A stretch of 64,000 nucleotides of DNA. Source: Nostoc flagelliforme FACHB-838. GTDB taxonomy: Bacteria > Cyanobacteriota > Cyanobacteriia > Cyanobacteriales > Nostocaceae. Made by a program: the position numbers and the translations under genes. The notes below the pieces were generated by a model. It did not search any database, had not been told where the DNA came from, and worked only from the letters and a program-made list of their open reading frames with translations. The DNA lies in assembly GCF_014698065.1 (NCBI RefSeq), contig NZ_JACJSI010000012.1, forward strand, positions 62,001-126,000. The letters are read 5' to 3'. Positions 9,351 through 19,251 of this stretch are shown here, piece by piece. Numbering within the stretch: the first letter of the stretch is position 1; the number at the start of each line of letters is the position of its first letter.

Positions 9351-10091
9351 CTAATCTACTGGTCGTTGCAGGCGATAGTGCAAAAACACTTCTTGCTCAA
9401 CTGTATGAACTTCTATAAGTTGCAACTTGGGAGCTAAATCGGGTAAAAATCCTTTCCCTTCGACGGGCGTGGGTGCAGTATTACCACCTAAAATCAGCGG
9501 ACAGATAGTCAGCCATAATTCATCAATTAAATCTAATGCCAGTAAAGAAGCTACTAATTCACCTCCACCCAAGATGACTAAGCGTGTTATATGTATAATG
9601 GCTAGATGCTTCAAGGCTGCGAGAATGTCAATTTCTCGCGTTGGTGTTTCAAAAACCAGAATCTGCTCAAATTCTGGAGGGCACTTCTGTTCTTCGGTTC
9701 CCAGAGTTGAGGCAAGCGTCTGTAAGCGTCCTTTCCATGAAAGCGCTCCTGCTGTTGTCGTGAGTAGCCAGCGTCTAACTGGTTGCTTAAAAAAGCGAAT
9801 TTCCGGATTAAGATTTGCAGAGCTTGTAATCACTATATGAACTGGCTGCGGAGGCTTCCCTTCTTGCACCCGATGTTGCACCAGAGTTGGATCTGTAACG
9901 GTAAGCGTTGTTCCGTAGGCACTTAAAGTACCAGCACCAAATAAAACGGCATCAGCGGCAGCAATTTGTTTTTCTAAGTGGGCTTTATCAACCTTGGAAC
10001 CAAACCGAGCAGGCGATCGCCTAAAATCTGCTATCTTGCCATCTGCACTCATTGCTAAAACAACTGTAGTATTAGGACGATGTTGCAACAT
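9351..10091 (-). CDS. RibD C-terminal-type reductase
   Basis: A 246-residue stand-alone protein of the RibD C-terminal / dihydrofolate-reductase-like fold. Such NADPH-dependent enzymes reduce the ribosyl chain of the diaminopyrimidine intermediate in riboflavin synthesis. Visible blocks are VVLAMSADGKIAD (N-terminal), AADAVLFGAGTL, and a LVILGGGELVASLLALDLIDELWL segment split over the Gly-rich loop and the following helix near residues 170-195. There is no deaminase domain, so it corresponds only to the reductase half of RibD. ATG at 10091 is the start. No riboflavin neighbours are present, so the exact substrate remains open. Confidence 0.82.
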   Translation of the reverse strand: MLQHRPNTTVVLAMSADGKIADFRRSPARFGSKVDKAHLEKQIAAADAVLFGAGTLSAYGTTLTVTDPTLVQHRVQEGKPPQPVHIVITSSANLNPEIRFFKQPVRRWLLTTTAGALSWKGRLQTLASTLGTEEQKCPPEFEQILVFETPTREIDILAALKHLAIIHITRLVILGGGELVASLLALDLIDELWLTICPLILGGNTAPTPVEGKGFLPDLAPKLQLIEVHTVEQEVFLHYRLQRPVD

Positions 10092-10384
10092 TAAATTGAT
10101 TTGATAGTTTTATCATTTTTTTACTAGTATGTAGATTCTCTAATAAATCTATGCTTATAAGCTACTCTTTCGCTATTCCACCACTGTATTTGTATGCAAC
10201 ACAAGTCGCTTTTACATTTACTAAACAAGGGTTTTGGTATACTACGTTTCTTTTTAAATTATATCAATTTGTTATTTTTAAACATTGAAAATAAAACTCT
10301 CATAAGTTAATAAAATGTCTCATCTAGCTCGTCTAATTGCATATCTTCGCTGTAGTGGTTTGCAGGTGCAAAGTGAGACACTTG

Positions 10385-12514
10385 ATGACTAATTCCCGCC
10401 AATCTTCCTTTCGTCGAATTTTAGTAACGAGAATATTGCTTCTGTTTGTCCCAGTTTTACTTATAGGCGAGATTGTTGCCTTGAATAAGGCACGTTCTAG
10501 CATATTAGGAACTGCACGTCAAAATTTAACAGAAAGCGCCATCAGTAAAGGGGAGAGAATTGGAGATGCGATCGCTATCTTAAAAGCTAATTTGCTGAGT
10601 GTAAGTAAAACGACGATGATTCCGTCGGGTTCGCCTATACAAGAACAAGAAATTCTCACGCAGTTTAGGCAACAACTTCCAGCAAGTATTGAGTGTATCC
10701 AATTAACAAATCTCCTAAACCAGAAAATAATTGCCAGTAGCTGTGGGGATCAACCTATCAAAGAAGTGACATCACCTTCGTCTAATGAAGGAATTGATGT
10801 CAAAACAATCTTTCCCTCAAAGACAGGAAGAACTGGCAAAAGAAACACACAAAATCAACTGCAAGTAGTGTTATCTGCACCAGTCTCCGATAACCGAAAA
10901 AACTCAGTTTATAGATTAAGTATTCAGTCTGCATTGTACCAACAAACCAGAAATGCGCCGGGATCGCTCACAGGCGCTATGGTAGTGATTGCTGAAGATG
11001 GCACAATTTTGGCGCACCCATTCACAGAGTGGGTGGGAACTAATATCAATCAGCACCCTTATGCTTCTCAGTTCAAAAGCATAATTAAAAATGCCATCGC
11101 CAGACGAAACGATTCGATAAATTTGTCTTTTACAGATGGCAAAGAATTAGTAGCTGGCTATACAGCTATTACAAATCCACTTAGTCAACAGCAGCAGGAA
11201 AAATGGATAGTTTTAGCTGTTACTAGTGTCGAAAATGCGCTTTTTGGTTTAGAGGAAATAAAACTAATTCTCATCGTTTTGACAGTTGGGTTGATTGGTG
11301 CAAGTTTGTTAGCATCTCTATATTTAGCTCCTTACTTGGCACGCCCTGTAGAAGAACTGCGAGATTACGCTCTCAATATTCACTCTCACCACGCTGCACA
11401 ACCAGTTCCACACAATTTTCAAATCCGGGAATTCAATCAACTGGCCCAAGCCTTAGATCAAATGGTAGAACGGCTCAAAGCTGGGTCAGAAGAACTAGAA
11501 ATAGCTTGGAAAGAAGCAAAAACCGCTAACCAGATTAAAAGCCAGTTTTTGGCTACGACTTCCCATGAATTAAGAAATCCATTAAATATTATTATTAACT
11601 GTATTCGCCTGGTTGAAGATGGCTTATGTGATGATCGGGAAGAAGAAATGGACTTTCTCAAGCGTGCCGATGAAACAACGATTCACTTGCTAGGTATTAT
11701 TAATGACTTACTCGACATTTCTAAAATCGAAGCAGGTAAGCTTTCAGTTGTTTCTACACCTATTGACCTCCGACAAACATTGTTAGAGGTGATTAATTTA
11801 CAATCAGTTAATGTTCAACAAAAAGGCTTACAGTTGAAATGTGAGTTAGATCCCCAACCGATACCAATTCAAGCAGACGCGGCAAAACTGAAGCAGGTAC
11901 TGATTAATGTTATCGGCAACGCCACTAAGTTCACCGACACAGGAAGTATCAGCATTAGTACAGAGATTCAATATAGTGGTGGTAAATCTCAGGTAGTAGT
12001 CGCTGTTAAAGATACAGGTATAGGCATTGATCCAACTCAACAGCACAAGCTATTTCGCCCCTTTGTAATGGTGAATGGCACAACTACGCGCCAGTTTGAA
12101 GGTACTGGATTGGGATTAGCAATTTCACGAAACTTAATTGAACTCATGGGAGGCAGCATTACTCTTGAAAGTGCGGGGCTTTATCAAGGTACAACACTGA
12201 AAATTACTTTACCTTTGATTGATATCTCGCTGTTAGCTGTTCCCAAGAAAGAAGAAAATGTAGGGGATCTTGACTTTTCCTCTGAGAATGAGGGCGTAAA
12301 AGCAAGCAATTACCCTAGCCAACAAGAGTCTGGGGTAAGTCCTCCTTTGGGGAGCAATAAATCTGTGAAAGCAGGGGTAGACAAAGAGATGTTGCCGAAG
12401 TCCCTGGTGTTACTTGGGAAGGAGACTTGTGAGATTCGTCTTTCGCCGTTGCAAACTATCTTGGTAAGTCTTCCAAAAGGGGGAGTTTGTGCGAATGGGA
12501 CTGTCAAGAGGTAA
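10385..12514 (+). CDS. Membrane sensor histidine kinase
   Basis: A 709-residue sensor kinase counted from ATG 10385; a longer frame begins at TTG 10337, but the ATG is more plausible. Order: membrane helix (about 13-31), extracytoplasmic sensing region of about 260 residues (Cache-like, VIAEDGTILAHP), second helix (about 293-314), HAMP, HisKA with phospho-accepting His about 394 in SHELRNPL, and HATPase_c with N (QVLINVIGNATKF), G1 (DTGIGI) and G2 (GTGLGLAIS) boxes. The last 100 or so residues after the kinase are low in conserved features and run into the decayed TnpA region on the other strand. The C-terminal tail may therefore have been replaced by insertion-sequence DNA. No response regulator is adjacent. 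Confidence 0.9.
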   Translation: MTNSRQSSFRRILVTRILLLFVPVLLIGEIVALNKARSSILGTARQNLTESAISKGERIGDAIAILKANLLSVSKTTMIPSGSPIQEQEILTQFRQQLPASIECIQLTNLLNQKIIASSCGDQPIKEVTSPSSNEGIDVKTIFPSKTGRTGKRNTQNQLQVVLSAPVSDNRKNSVYRLSIQSALYQQTRNAPGSLTGAMVVIAEDGTILAHPFTEWVGTNINQHPYASQFKSIIKNAIARRNDSINLSFTDGKELVAGYTAITNPLSQQQQEKWIVLAVTSVENALFGLEEIKLILIVLTVGLIGASLLASLYLAPYLARPVEELRDYALNIHSHHAAQPVPHNFQIREFNQLAQALDQMVERLKAGSEELEIAWKEAKTANQIKSQFLATTSHELRNPLNIIINCIRLVEDGLCDDREEEMDFLKRADETTIHLLGIINDLLDISKIEAGKLSVVSTPIDLRQTLLEVINLQSVNVQQKGLQLKCELDPQPIPIQADAAKLKQVLINVIGNATKFTDTGSISISTEIQYSGGKSQVVVAVKDTGIGIDPTQQHKLFRPFVMVNGTTTRQFEGTGLGLAISRNLIELMGGSITLESAGLYQGTTLKITLPLIDISLLAVPKKEENVGDLDFSSENEGVKASNYPSQQESGVSPPLGSNKSVKAGVDKEMLPKSLVLLGKETCEIRLSPLQTILVSLPKGGVCANGTVKR

Positions 12515-12544
12515 GAGACTTACAAACTCACAGTCCCATTTTTT
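12494..12544 (+). terminator. Terminator hairpin overlapping the kinase 3' end
   Basis: An 11-bp perfect stem (AATGGGACTGT, 12494-12504, with 12530-12540) encloses a second small hairpin (GTAAG/CTTAC) and is followed by TTTT. Its right arm is also coding sequence of the TnpA remnant on the minus strand, so the kinase seems to terminate on insertion-sequence-derived DNA. Confidence 0.6.
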
Positions 12545-12660
12545 CAGGGTATCCGTGATTATTTCTCTGAGTTTTTTTAGGATCTCTGCGTCGATAGCTT
12601 TTCTCCGATATACAACCAATACGATGTGAGCGTTAAGTTTGTAAATAGACCGTGAAGAAG
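12521..12660 (-). pseudogene. IS200/IS605 TnpA remnant
   Basis: A minus-strand frame encodes SIYKLNAHIVLVVYRRKAID and then about 20 more residues, matching the N-terminal part of Y1 (HUH) transposases of IS200/IS605. The match stops after the segment KKWDCEF. The region that should hold the HUH histidines (DHVHLL-type) and the catalytic Tyr is missing. One residue of the usual KYRRK block is also lost (VVYRRK). The open frame has no ATG and begins with a TTG at 12757 overlapping the stop of the next gene. This is a truncated, inactive remnant. Confidence 0.75.
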
Positions 12661-12753
12661 CAGTAAGACTCGTTGGTACTTGTACCAAAAAGCGTGTTTC
12701 TGAGAAACAAGAATCTCCCGCCACACCGTAACCTTGGCGGCATAGTGTCAAAT

Positions 12754-13818
12754 TCAAGAGTCACTGAAACTATCGTTTAAAAAAACAGGTTTGCCACCTT
12801 GCTCAAGAGATGCTGTTAGAGCAGCAAGAATTTCTACTAACTCAGTGCCTACCCAGCCAGATGAAACCTCTGAGGGAGTATTGTTAAGAATAGAGGCAAC
12901 AAAGCGATCGCAAACTCGCGCCAATGGTTCCCCTGGCTCTAATTCCAGCACCACCTGCTTTTGATTAACAGGAATAAATTGATTACCCTGCTGTTCAAAC
13001 TCCCCATGTAGCAGGGTGAGAGGTGATGATAGTGACATTTCATCAAAAATCAAACTGCCAAGGCTCCCGACAATCCCCAATCGTCGCTGTTTATCAGGAT
13101 TCAGCCAGCAGAGGTGAATATAAGCTTGAAAGCCATTTGGGTATGTTAGTGTCAGCCATACTAAATCAGCTAGTCCTTGAGATGGGGAGTAGGTCATTTC
13201 CCCACTCCCCTCCCCTTGTAGCCACACTGTACCCGTCGCTTGTACTTTCAGAGGAATTTGACCCAGCCAAGCGTTAAAGATAGCAATATCGTGAATTGCT
13301 AAGTCCCATAGCGCATCAACATCTTGCCGGACAGGCCCTAAATGGGTGCGGGTGGCGTAGCCATAGCGTAAATCACCTAATTTACCCGCCTGTACTACAG
13401 TTTTTCCTCGCTCAACTGCTGGGTGAAATAAATAAGTATGGTCAACCATAAGTATTAAATGATGCTGCTCTGCCAACTGGCAAAGTTCCCGACATTCAGC
13501 GGGATCGAGAGTTAAGGGCTTTTCAGCTAAAACATGGTATCCCTGTTGAAGAGAGTCTTTAATTAAAGCATAGTGGGTGGTAGCTGGAGTTGCGATCGCC
13601 ACTCCTATCAACCCTGGCACTTTCTTTAACTCTTCCCATTGTGTTGTTAATACAACATTATTATCTAAGTTAAACTGCTGCTTTATCGCCACTAATCGCT
13701 CTGGATGCGGGTCTATTACAGCAACTACATTTACCAGAGGATGTGCTAAGAAATTTCGCAGCAGATGCACTCCCCAACGCCCAACTCCGATGACAGCAAT
13801 TTTAATTTGATTTGTCAT
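12754..13818 (-). CDS. Gfo/Idh/MocA family oxidoreductase
   Basis: A 354-residue NAD(P)-dependent oxidoreductase of the Gfo/Idh/MocA family. The Rossmann motif IAVIGVGRWG is at residues 7-16, and the family EKP motif (AEKPLTLDP) is at 99-101. A DLAIHDIAIFNAWLG block in the C-terminal domain holds the usual Asp/His pair. Members oxidise or reduce sugars, inositols or nucleotide-sugar derivatives; the substrate cannot be told here. ATG at 13818. Its 3' end abuts the TnpA remnant, and the stop TGA at 12754 lies inside the remnant's long reading frame, so the C-terminal residues could be slightly altered by the insertion. Confidence 0.9.
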   Translation of the reverse strand: MTNQIKIAVIGVGRWGVHLLRNFLAHPLVNVVAVIDPHPERLVAIKQQFNLDNNVVLTTQWEELKKVPGLIGVAIATPATTHYALIKDSLQQGYHVLAEKPLTLDPAECRELCQLAEQHHLILMVDHTYLFHPAVERGKTVVQAGKLGDLRYGYATRTHLGPVRQDVDALWDLAIHDIAIFNAWLGQIPLKVQATGTVWLQGEGSGEMTYSPSQGLADLVWLTLTYPNGFQAYIHLCWLNPDKQRRLGIVGSLGSLIFDEMSLSSPLTLLHGEFEQQGNQFIPVNQKQVVLELEPGEPLARVCDRFVASILNNTPSEVSSGWVGTELVEILAALTASLEQGGKPVFLNDSFSDS

Positions 13819-13919
13819 TAGTTATTAGTCATTTGTCATTTGTCATTAGTATGCAAGGGACTAGGACAAATGACCACTGACAATTAACTGATTCTCAGTT
13901 TATTAGCCGTATTTTTGGT

Positions 13920-14639
13920 TTAGGGTATTTCCGGTTTAGGAATTGCTAAAAAAGCTACCTTAGCCGCGGCTTGTTCAGCAGTTTTGATCGAGCGCCCTTT
14001 ACCAACTCCTAGCTTGTTTCCGTGCAGCCACACTTCAGCCATAAAACGTTCTTGATTGCGATGCGGTTGACTGACTTCCACAACCCGATACTCTGGTAAA
14101 ACTTTAAATTGTGCCTGAGTCCATTCTTGAAGAGCAGCTTTGTAATTAAGTCTGGCAGGATCGAGGCGAATTTCTGTTGCTAGTTGGTGGAAGTGGGGAT
14201 CTAGCCAAGAGCGGATCAATTCCAGATTTTGAGTACTTAAGTAAAGCGCACCCAAAACTGCTTCAAAAGCATCTGCCAGTCGTGACTCTTGACCAACTTT
14301 ATCGGCGGTAGCACTGCCAGCGACTAGTAAGTATAACTCTAAACCATAAACTCTGGCTAATTGGGCGAGGATGCGATCGCTCACCAACACCGAACGAATT
14401 GCCGCAAAATCCCCTACTGGACAATCAGGATAATTTTCCCATAACACAACAGCCGACACCAGCCGCACCACAGCATCGCCAACAAACTCAAGTTGTTCAT
14501 AATTTGCCGAATCAGAGACAGTGGGATGAGTTAGCGCTAAATCCAGCAGTTCCCACTTTATAGGTGCTTCTAGGGGCAAACCTAATTTTTGGATTAAACT
14601 TTCGAGTTGCCGCTGACGGCGTGGATAAGCAAGGGGCAT
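13920..14639 (-). CDS. rnc: Ribonuclease III
   Basis: A 239-residue RNase III, which cleaves double-stranded RNA during rRNA and mRNA processing. The endonuclease signature is YEQLEFVGDAVV with acidic residues E48, E51 and D55; the second metal-site pair lies in LADAFEAVLGALY (D123, E126). A C-terminal double-stranded RNA-binding domain starts near residue 163 (NYKAALQEW) and ends with TAEQAAAKVAF. ATG at 14639. It lies directly downstream of the RNase P RNA gene on the same strand, a notable pairing of two RNA-processing genes, though rnpB has its own T-rich 3' end. Confidence 0.94.
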   Translation of the reverse strand: MPLAYPRRQRQLESLIQKLGLPLEAPIKWELLDLALTHPTVSDSANYEQLEFVGDAVVRLVSAVVLWENYPDCPVGDFAAIRSVLVSDRILAQLARVYGLELYLLVAGSATADKVGQESRLADAFEAVLGALYLSTQNLELIRSWLDPHFHQLATEIRLDPARLNYKAALQEWTQAQFKVLPEYRVVEVSQPHRNQERFMAEVWLHGNKLGVGKGRSIKTAEQAAAKVAFLAIPKPEIP

Positions 14640-14711
14640 TACATGACGAGGGGGAGGGGGCAGGGGAAGCAGGGGAGGCAGGGGAAAAATACTAACTTCT
14701 AACTTTTGTAC

Positions 14712-14731
14712 AGACGCGATTAATCGCGTCT
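14712..14731. repeat. 20-bp perfect palindrome between rnpB and rnc
   Basis: AGACGCGATTAATCGCGTCT is its own reverse complement. It lies in the rnpB-rnc spacer beside G-rich tandem repeats (14648-14685). It is a dispersed Nostoc-type palindrome and may contribute to RNA 3' end formation. Confidence 0.6.
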
Positions 14732-14756
14732 CCTAACTCAGCATAAAAAAGGGGGG

Positions 14757-15189
14757 GGAGAGAGCAGGACATAAGCCGGGTTCTGTTCTCTTGCGAGGGC
14801 AGTTATCTATCTGGGACGTTTGTTACCAAACGCCTCAAGCGGCTCTCATTGAGCGGAACTGGTAAAAGACCAACCGTAGTTCCTATCGCCTTGCTCCCAA
14901 CCGGGGTTTACCGAGCCAGCACCTCTCGATACTGCTGGTGCGCTCTTACCGCACCTTTGCACCCTTACCAGATCAATTAAAAATGTAAAATTAAAAATTA
15001 AAAATTGATTGCTCATTTTACATTTTTAATTTTTAATTTTTAATTGTCCTGGCGGTATCTTTCTGTGGCACTATCCTCACGATCGCTCGCACTGGACGTT
15101 ATCCAGCAAGTTTGGTCTTTCGGGAGTCCGGACTTTCCTCAAACCAGTAACTATGACTGATCTGCAACCGCCTGCGCCTACTCTCTCCT
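14757..15189 (-). ncRNA. rnpB: RNase P RNA
   Basis: The catalytic RNA of RNase P, which matures tRNA 5' ends. Read on the minus strand it starts near GGAGAGAGTAGGCGCAGG. It contains the universally conserved GAGGAAAGTCCGG (complement of 15130-15142) and ends with AGAACCCGGCTTATGTCC (complement of about 14768-14786). A CTCTC pairing of the two ends closes helix P1. A T-run (complement of 14745-14750) follows the 3' end. An AT-rich inverted-repeat insertion sits inside at 14974-15045. Ends are good to a few bases. Confidence 0.93.
14974..15045. repeat. AT-rich inverted repeat inserted in rnpB
   Basis: AATTAAAAATGTAAAATTAA-type sequence (from 14975) faces its near-complement ending at 15045, so the RNA would extend a long A-U hairpin. 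Heterocystous cyanobacteria are known to carry short tandem repeats in the P12 region of RNase P RNA; this is probably the same place but with a longer repeat. Confidence 0.75.
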
Positions 15190-15229
15190 TAGATCCAGTG
15201 TACTGTTGACGTAGCATGTTGACATGGCA

Positions 15230-15925
15230 TTACTTTTTTTTATTCCAAGGTAGAGCGTAAGTCCAAGGTAGTTTCCTGACTGTGAAAGGACAATTGATAA
15301 TGCTAATGGGAGGAAAATCACGACCTGGGGCTAGACCTAAACGTACCTCAGATATCCTTAGTACCAGTTGCAGCGAAAAGTCCAACTCTTTTTTTCTGTT
15401 AATAAAATCGTTGTATAACTTTTTTTGACCTTTTTGTAGCCCGTTGATATCAATTAATGGTTTTTTAGCTGAATAGGTTCCAGCTACTTGATCGCGCTCG
15501 AATACATCTTCTGCTGTCACCGTTTCCGAAAGTGTTTTTTTAGGCGCAATCAAGCTAGGACTTTGAGGTACTGCTAAGTCGCGGGTTAAGTCTGGTGATT
15601 TCCGAATTACGCGGCGCGATTGTTTGCTATGTTCAACGACTAAAGAGCTATTGTCCCAGTCAACGTATACGGCAACATTATCCGATTTATTTTCAATGCT
15701 AATTCCTAAATCTTTCAAATCGTCAATTGGGTATGAGGATTTGAGTTTAAAAGAAATCCCAATTTTATCGTCGAGGTTGTTTTCTTTTAGTTGCTCATCA
15801 ACGATCCCTTTTTTAAACTCAAACTTAATTTGATCATCAATGGATTCAATCATGCGGTTAAAAATGTATGAAACACCGATAATATAAATTGTCAAAACTA
15901 CTAAATTCTGGTCGCTACTCTTCAT
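15230..15925 (-). CDS. Conserved-type hypothetical membrane-anchored protein
   Basis: I do not recognise this 231-residue protein. The N-terminus has one hydrophobic segment (LVVLTIYIIGVSYIF, about residues 8-22) that could be a membrane anchor or uncleaved signal. A charged region of about 100 residues with a beta-rich look (VAVYVDWDNSSLVVEH) and a basic C-terminus follow. A short SRRVIRKS stretch is internal and not a Tat signal. The start is ATG 15925, with a GTG immediately before it in frame. It lies between corA and rnpB on the same strand. Codon use looks like its neighbours, so I regard it as a real gene of unknown function. Confidence 0.65.
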   Translation of the reverse strand: MKSSDQNLVVLTIYIIGVSYIFNRMIESIDDQIKFEFKKGIVDEQLKENNLDDKIGISFKLKSSYPIDDLKDLGISIENKSDNVAVYVDWDNSSLVVEHSKQSRRVIRKSPDLTRDLAVPQSPSLIAPKKTLSETVTAEDVFERDQVAGTYSAKKPLIDINGLQKGQKKLYNDFINRKKELDFSLQLVLRISEVRLGLAPGRDFPPISIINCPFTVRKLPWTYALPWNKKK

Positions 15926-15989
15926 CACTCAGAATCTTAACTCCCGGTGCTAATGAATATATATCTGACTCATAGCTCATCTACAATTT

Positions 15990-17132
15990 TTAATTTTGCT
16001 TGATTACTACAGAATTTTGTAGCCAGCCTCTTCGCCAAAAAAAGAATAGTAAACCAACTGCGATCGCTAACATTACTGCCCAGCAAAGTGGATAACCCCA
16101 ATACGAATTTAGCTCAGGCATATTATATGGCGATTTTTCAGTATTGAAATTCATACCATATATTCCGGCAATAAAAGTTAGTGGAATAAAAATTGTTGAA
16201 ACTATTGTTAGTACCTTCATGATTTCATTCATTTTATTACTCACTGCCGAAAGATATACATCCATTAATCCAGATGCTAGTTCTCGGTAAGTTTCCACCA
16301 TGTCCATCACTTGCACCGTATGGTCATAACAATCTCGCAGGTAGATTCGCACTTCTTCACTAATCAAATCGGGAGCATCTCGAATTAAAGAATTAATTGC
16401 ATCTCGCTGGGGCCAGATAGCACGACGTAGTTGCAGTAATTCTCGCCTAATTTGATAAATGTTTTGTAGTGTTTGTGGAGTAGGTTTAACTATTACTTCC
16501 TCTTCTAACTCTTCGATTCGCTCTCCATAAAGCTCTAGTACTGGGAAAAAGCCATCAATAATCGCATCTAACACGGCATAAGCTAAATAATCGGCTCCCT
16601 GTTTGCGAATGATCCCTTTGCTTTTTTCAATTCGCGATCGCACTGTTTCAAAACAATCATTTTCTGGTTCCTCTTGTACTGTTAGCAAATAGTTTTTCCC
16701 TAATATCAAACTCACTTGCTCGCTGTGAAAACCACATATTCTTTCCTTCGGTACTACCATGCGGGCAATGAATAGCAATTGGTCTTCATAATCCTCTGTT
16801 TTGGGACGCTCTGGCACATTAACTATATCTTCTAAAACTAGAGGATGTAATTCAAAAACCTGACCTAATCGTTGTAGTATTTCTTGACTGCCTAAACCTT
16901 GTACGTCTACCCAAGAAATCGATTCCCCATCCAGATATGGGATACATTCTTCTGGAGTTGCTATTTGTTCACGGATAAAATTAGTTTGGTTATAGTCAAT
17001 CAAGAAAATTATCGGTGGTGGAGCATCTGCATCAATAAAAATGGTTCCAGGTACAGCCCCTGGTTGATGATAGAACTCATCTTCATACGGTCTTGTGATT
17101 AATTTGGGAAGGCGACTCAGTTTTCGTGCCAT
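15990..17132 (-). CDS. corA: CorA-type magnesium/cobalt transporter
   Basis: A 380-residue CorA/MIT-family divalent cation channel of the inner membrane, forming pentamers for Mg uptake. The C-terminus holds the signature YGMNF (GMN) at the end of the first membrane helix (VSTIFIPLTFIAGIYGMNF) and a second helix (AVMLAIAVGLLFFFW) after a short loop. The long N-terminal domain is acidic and coiled, as usual. A basic C-terminal tail follows. Length is slightly above the E. coli protein and typical of cyanobacterial CorA. ATG at 17132. Nothing nearby hints at special regulation. Confidence 0.93.
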   Translation of the reverse strand: MARKLSRLPKLITRPYEDEFYHQPGAVPGTIFIDADAPPPIIFLIDYNQTNFIREQIATPEECIPYLDGESISWVDVQGLGSQEILQRLGQVFELHPLVLEDIVNVPERPKTEDYEDQLLFIARMVVPKERICGFHSEQVSLILGKNYLLTVQEEPENDCFETVRSRIEKSKGIIRKQGADYLAYAVLDAIIDGFFPVLELYGERIEELEEEVIVKPTPQTLQNIYQIRRELLQLRRAIWPQRDAINSLIRDAPDLISEEVRIYLRDCYDHTVQVMDMVETYRELASGLMDVYLSAVSNKMNEIMKVLTIVSTIFIPLTFIAGIYGMNFNTEKSPYNMPELNSYWGYPLCWAVMLAIAVGLLFFFWRRGWLQNSVVIKQN

Positions 17133-17348
17133 GCAATATTACCTAATAGTCATTAGTCATTTGTCATTTGGAAATAACAACGGAGATAAAAATAACTTAC
17201 ACGTTATTTTACAAAAAATAATATAAAGACGGTAGTTTCTAAATTATGCAATTATTTAGGTTACTAATTTAATCATTAGTCAGATTTAATTTCACGAATC
17301 TTAATTACGAATTGGTATAGCATATTGCCTCTGAATCAGCAATGCTAC

Positions 17349-17380
17349 AAAAAAACAGTTTGCCTTAGTAAGACAAACTG
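17349..17380 (-). terminator. Intrinsic terminator of groEL2
   Basis: On the minus strand CAGTTTGTCTTA pairs with TAAGGCAAACTG (one G-U) over a minimal loop and is followed by seven T (17355-17349). It lies about 30 bp past the groEL stop. Confidence 0.8.
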
Positions 17381-17411
17381 CTGAAAAAATATTTATCTGG
17401 GTGAGCAGAAG

Positions 17412-19097
<1,686 letters not shown>

Positions 19098-19126
19098 TTA
19101 TTTCTCTAGCGCTTCCATTAGACAAT

Positions 19127-19153
19127 TTAGCACTCACAGCGCCAGAGTGCTAA
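19127..19153. promoter_or_regulatory. CIRCE operator (HrcA site)
   Basis: TTAGCACTC (19127-19135), nine spacer bases, then GAGTGCTAA (19145-19153): an exact match to the CIRCE consensus. It sits upstream of groEL2 (minus strand). The divergent transferase gene starts about 100 bp away on the other side and might be affected too. Confidence 0.95.
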
Positions 19154-19251
19154 TCTCCCAAGCGGCTCAACTTACAAATGGAAATAAAAAAATTGATTAA
19201 TATACAGGTGATGCTCATATTAGATACAGGCAGTAATGCTTGAATTGGGAG

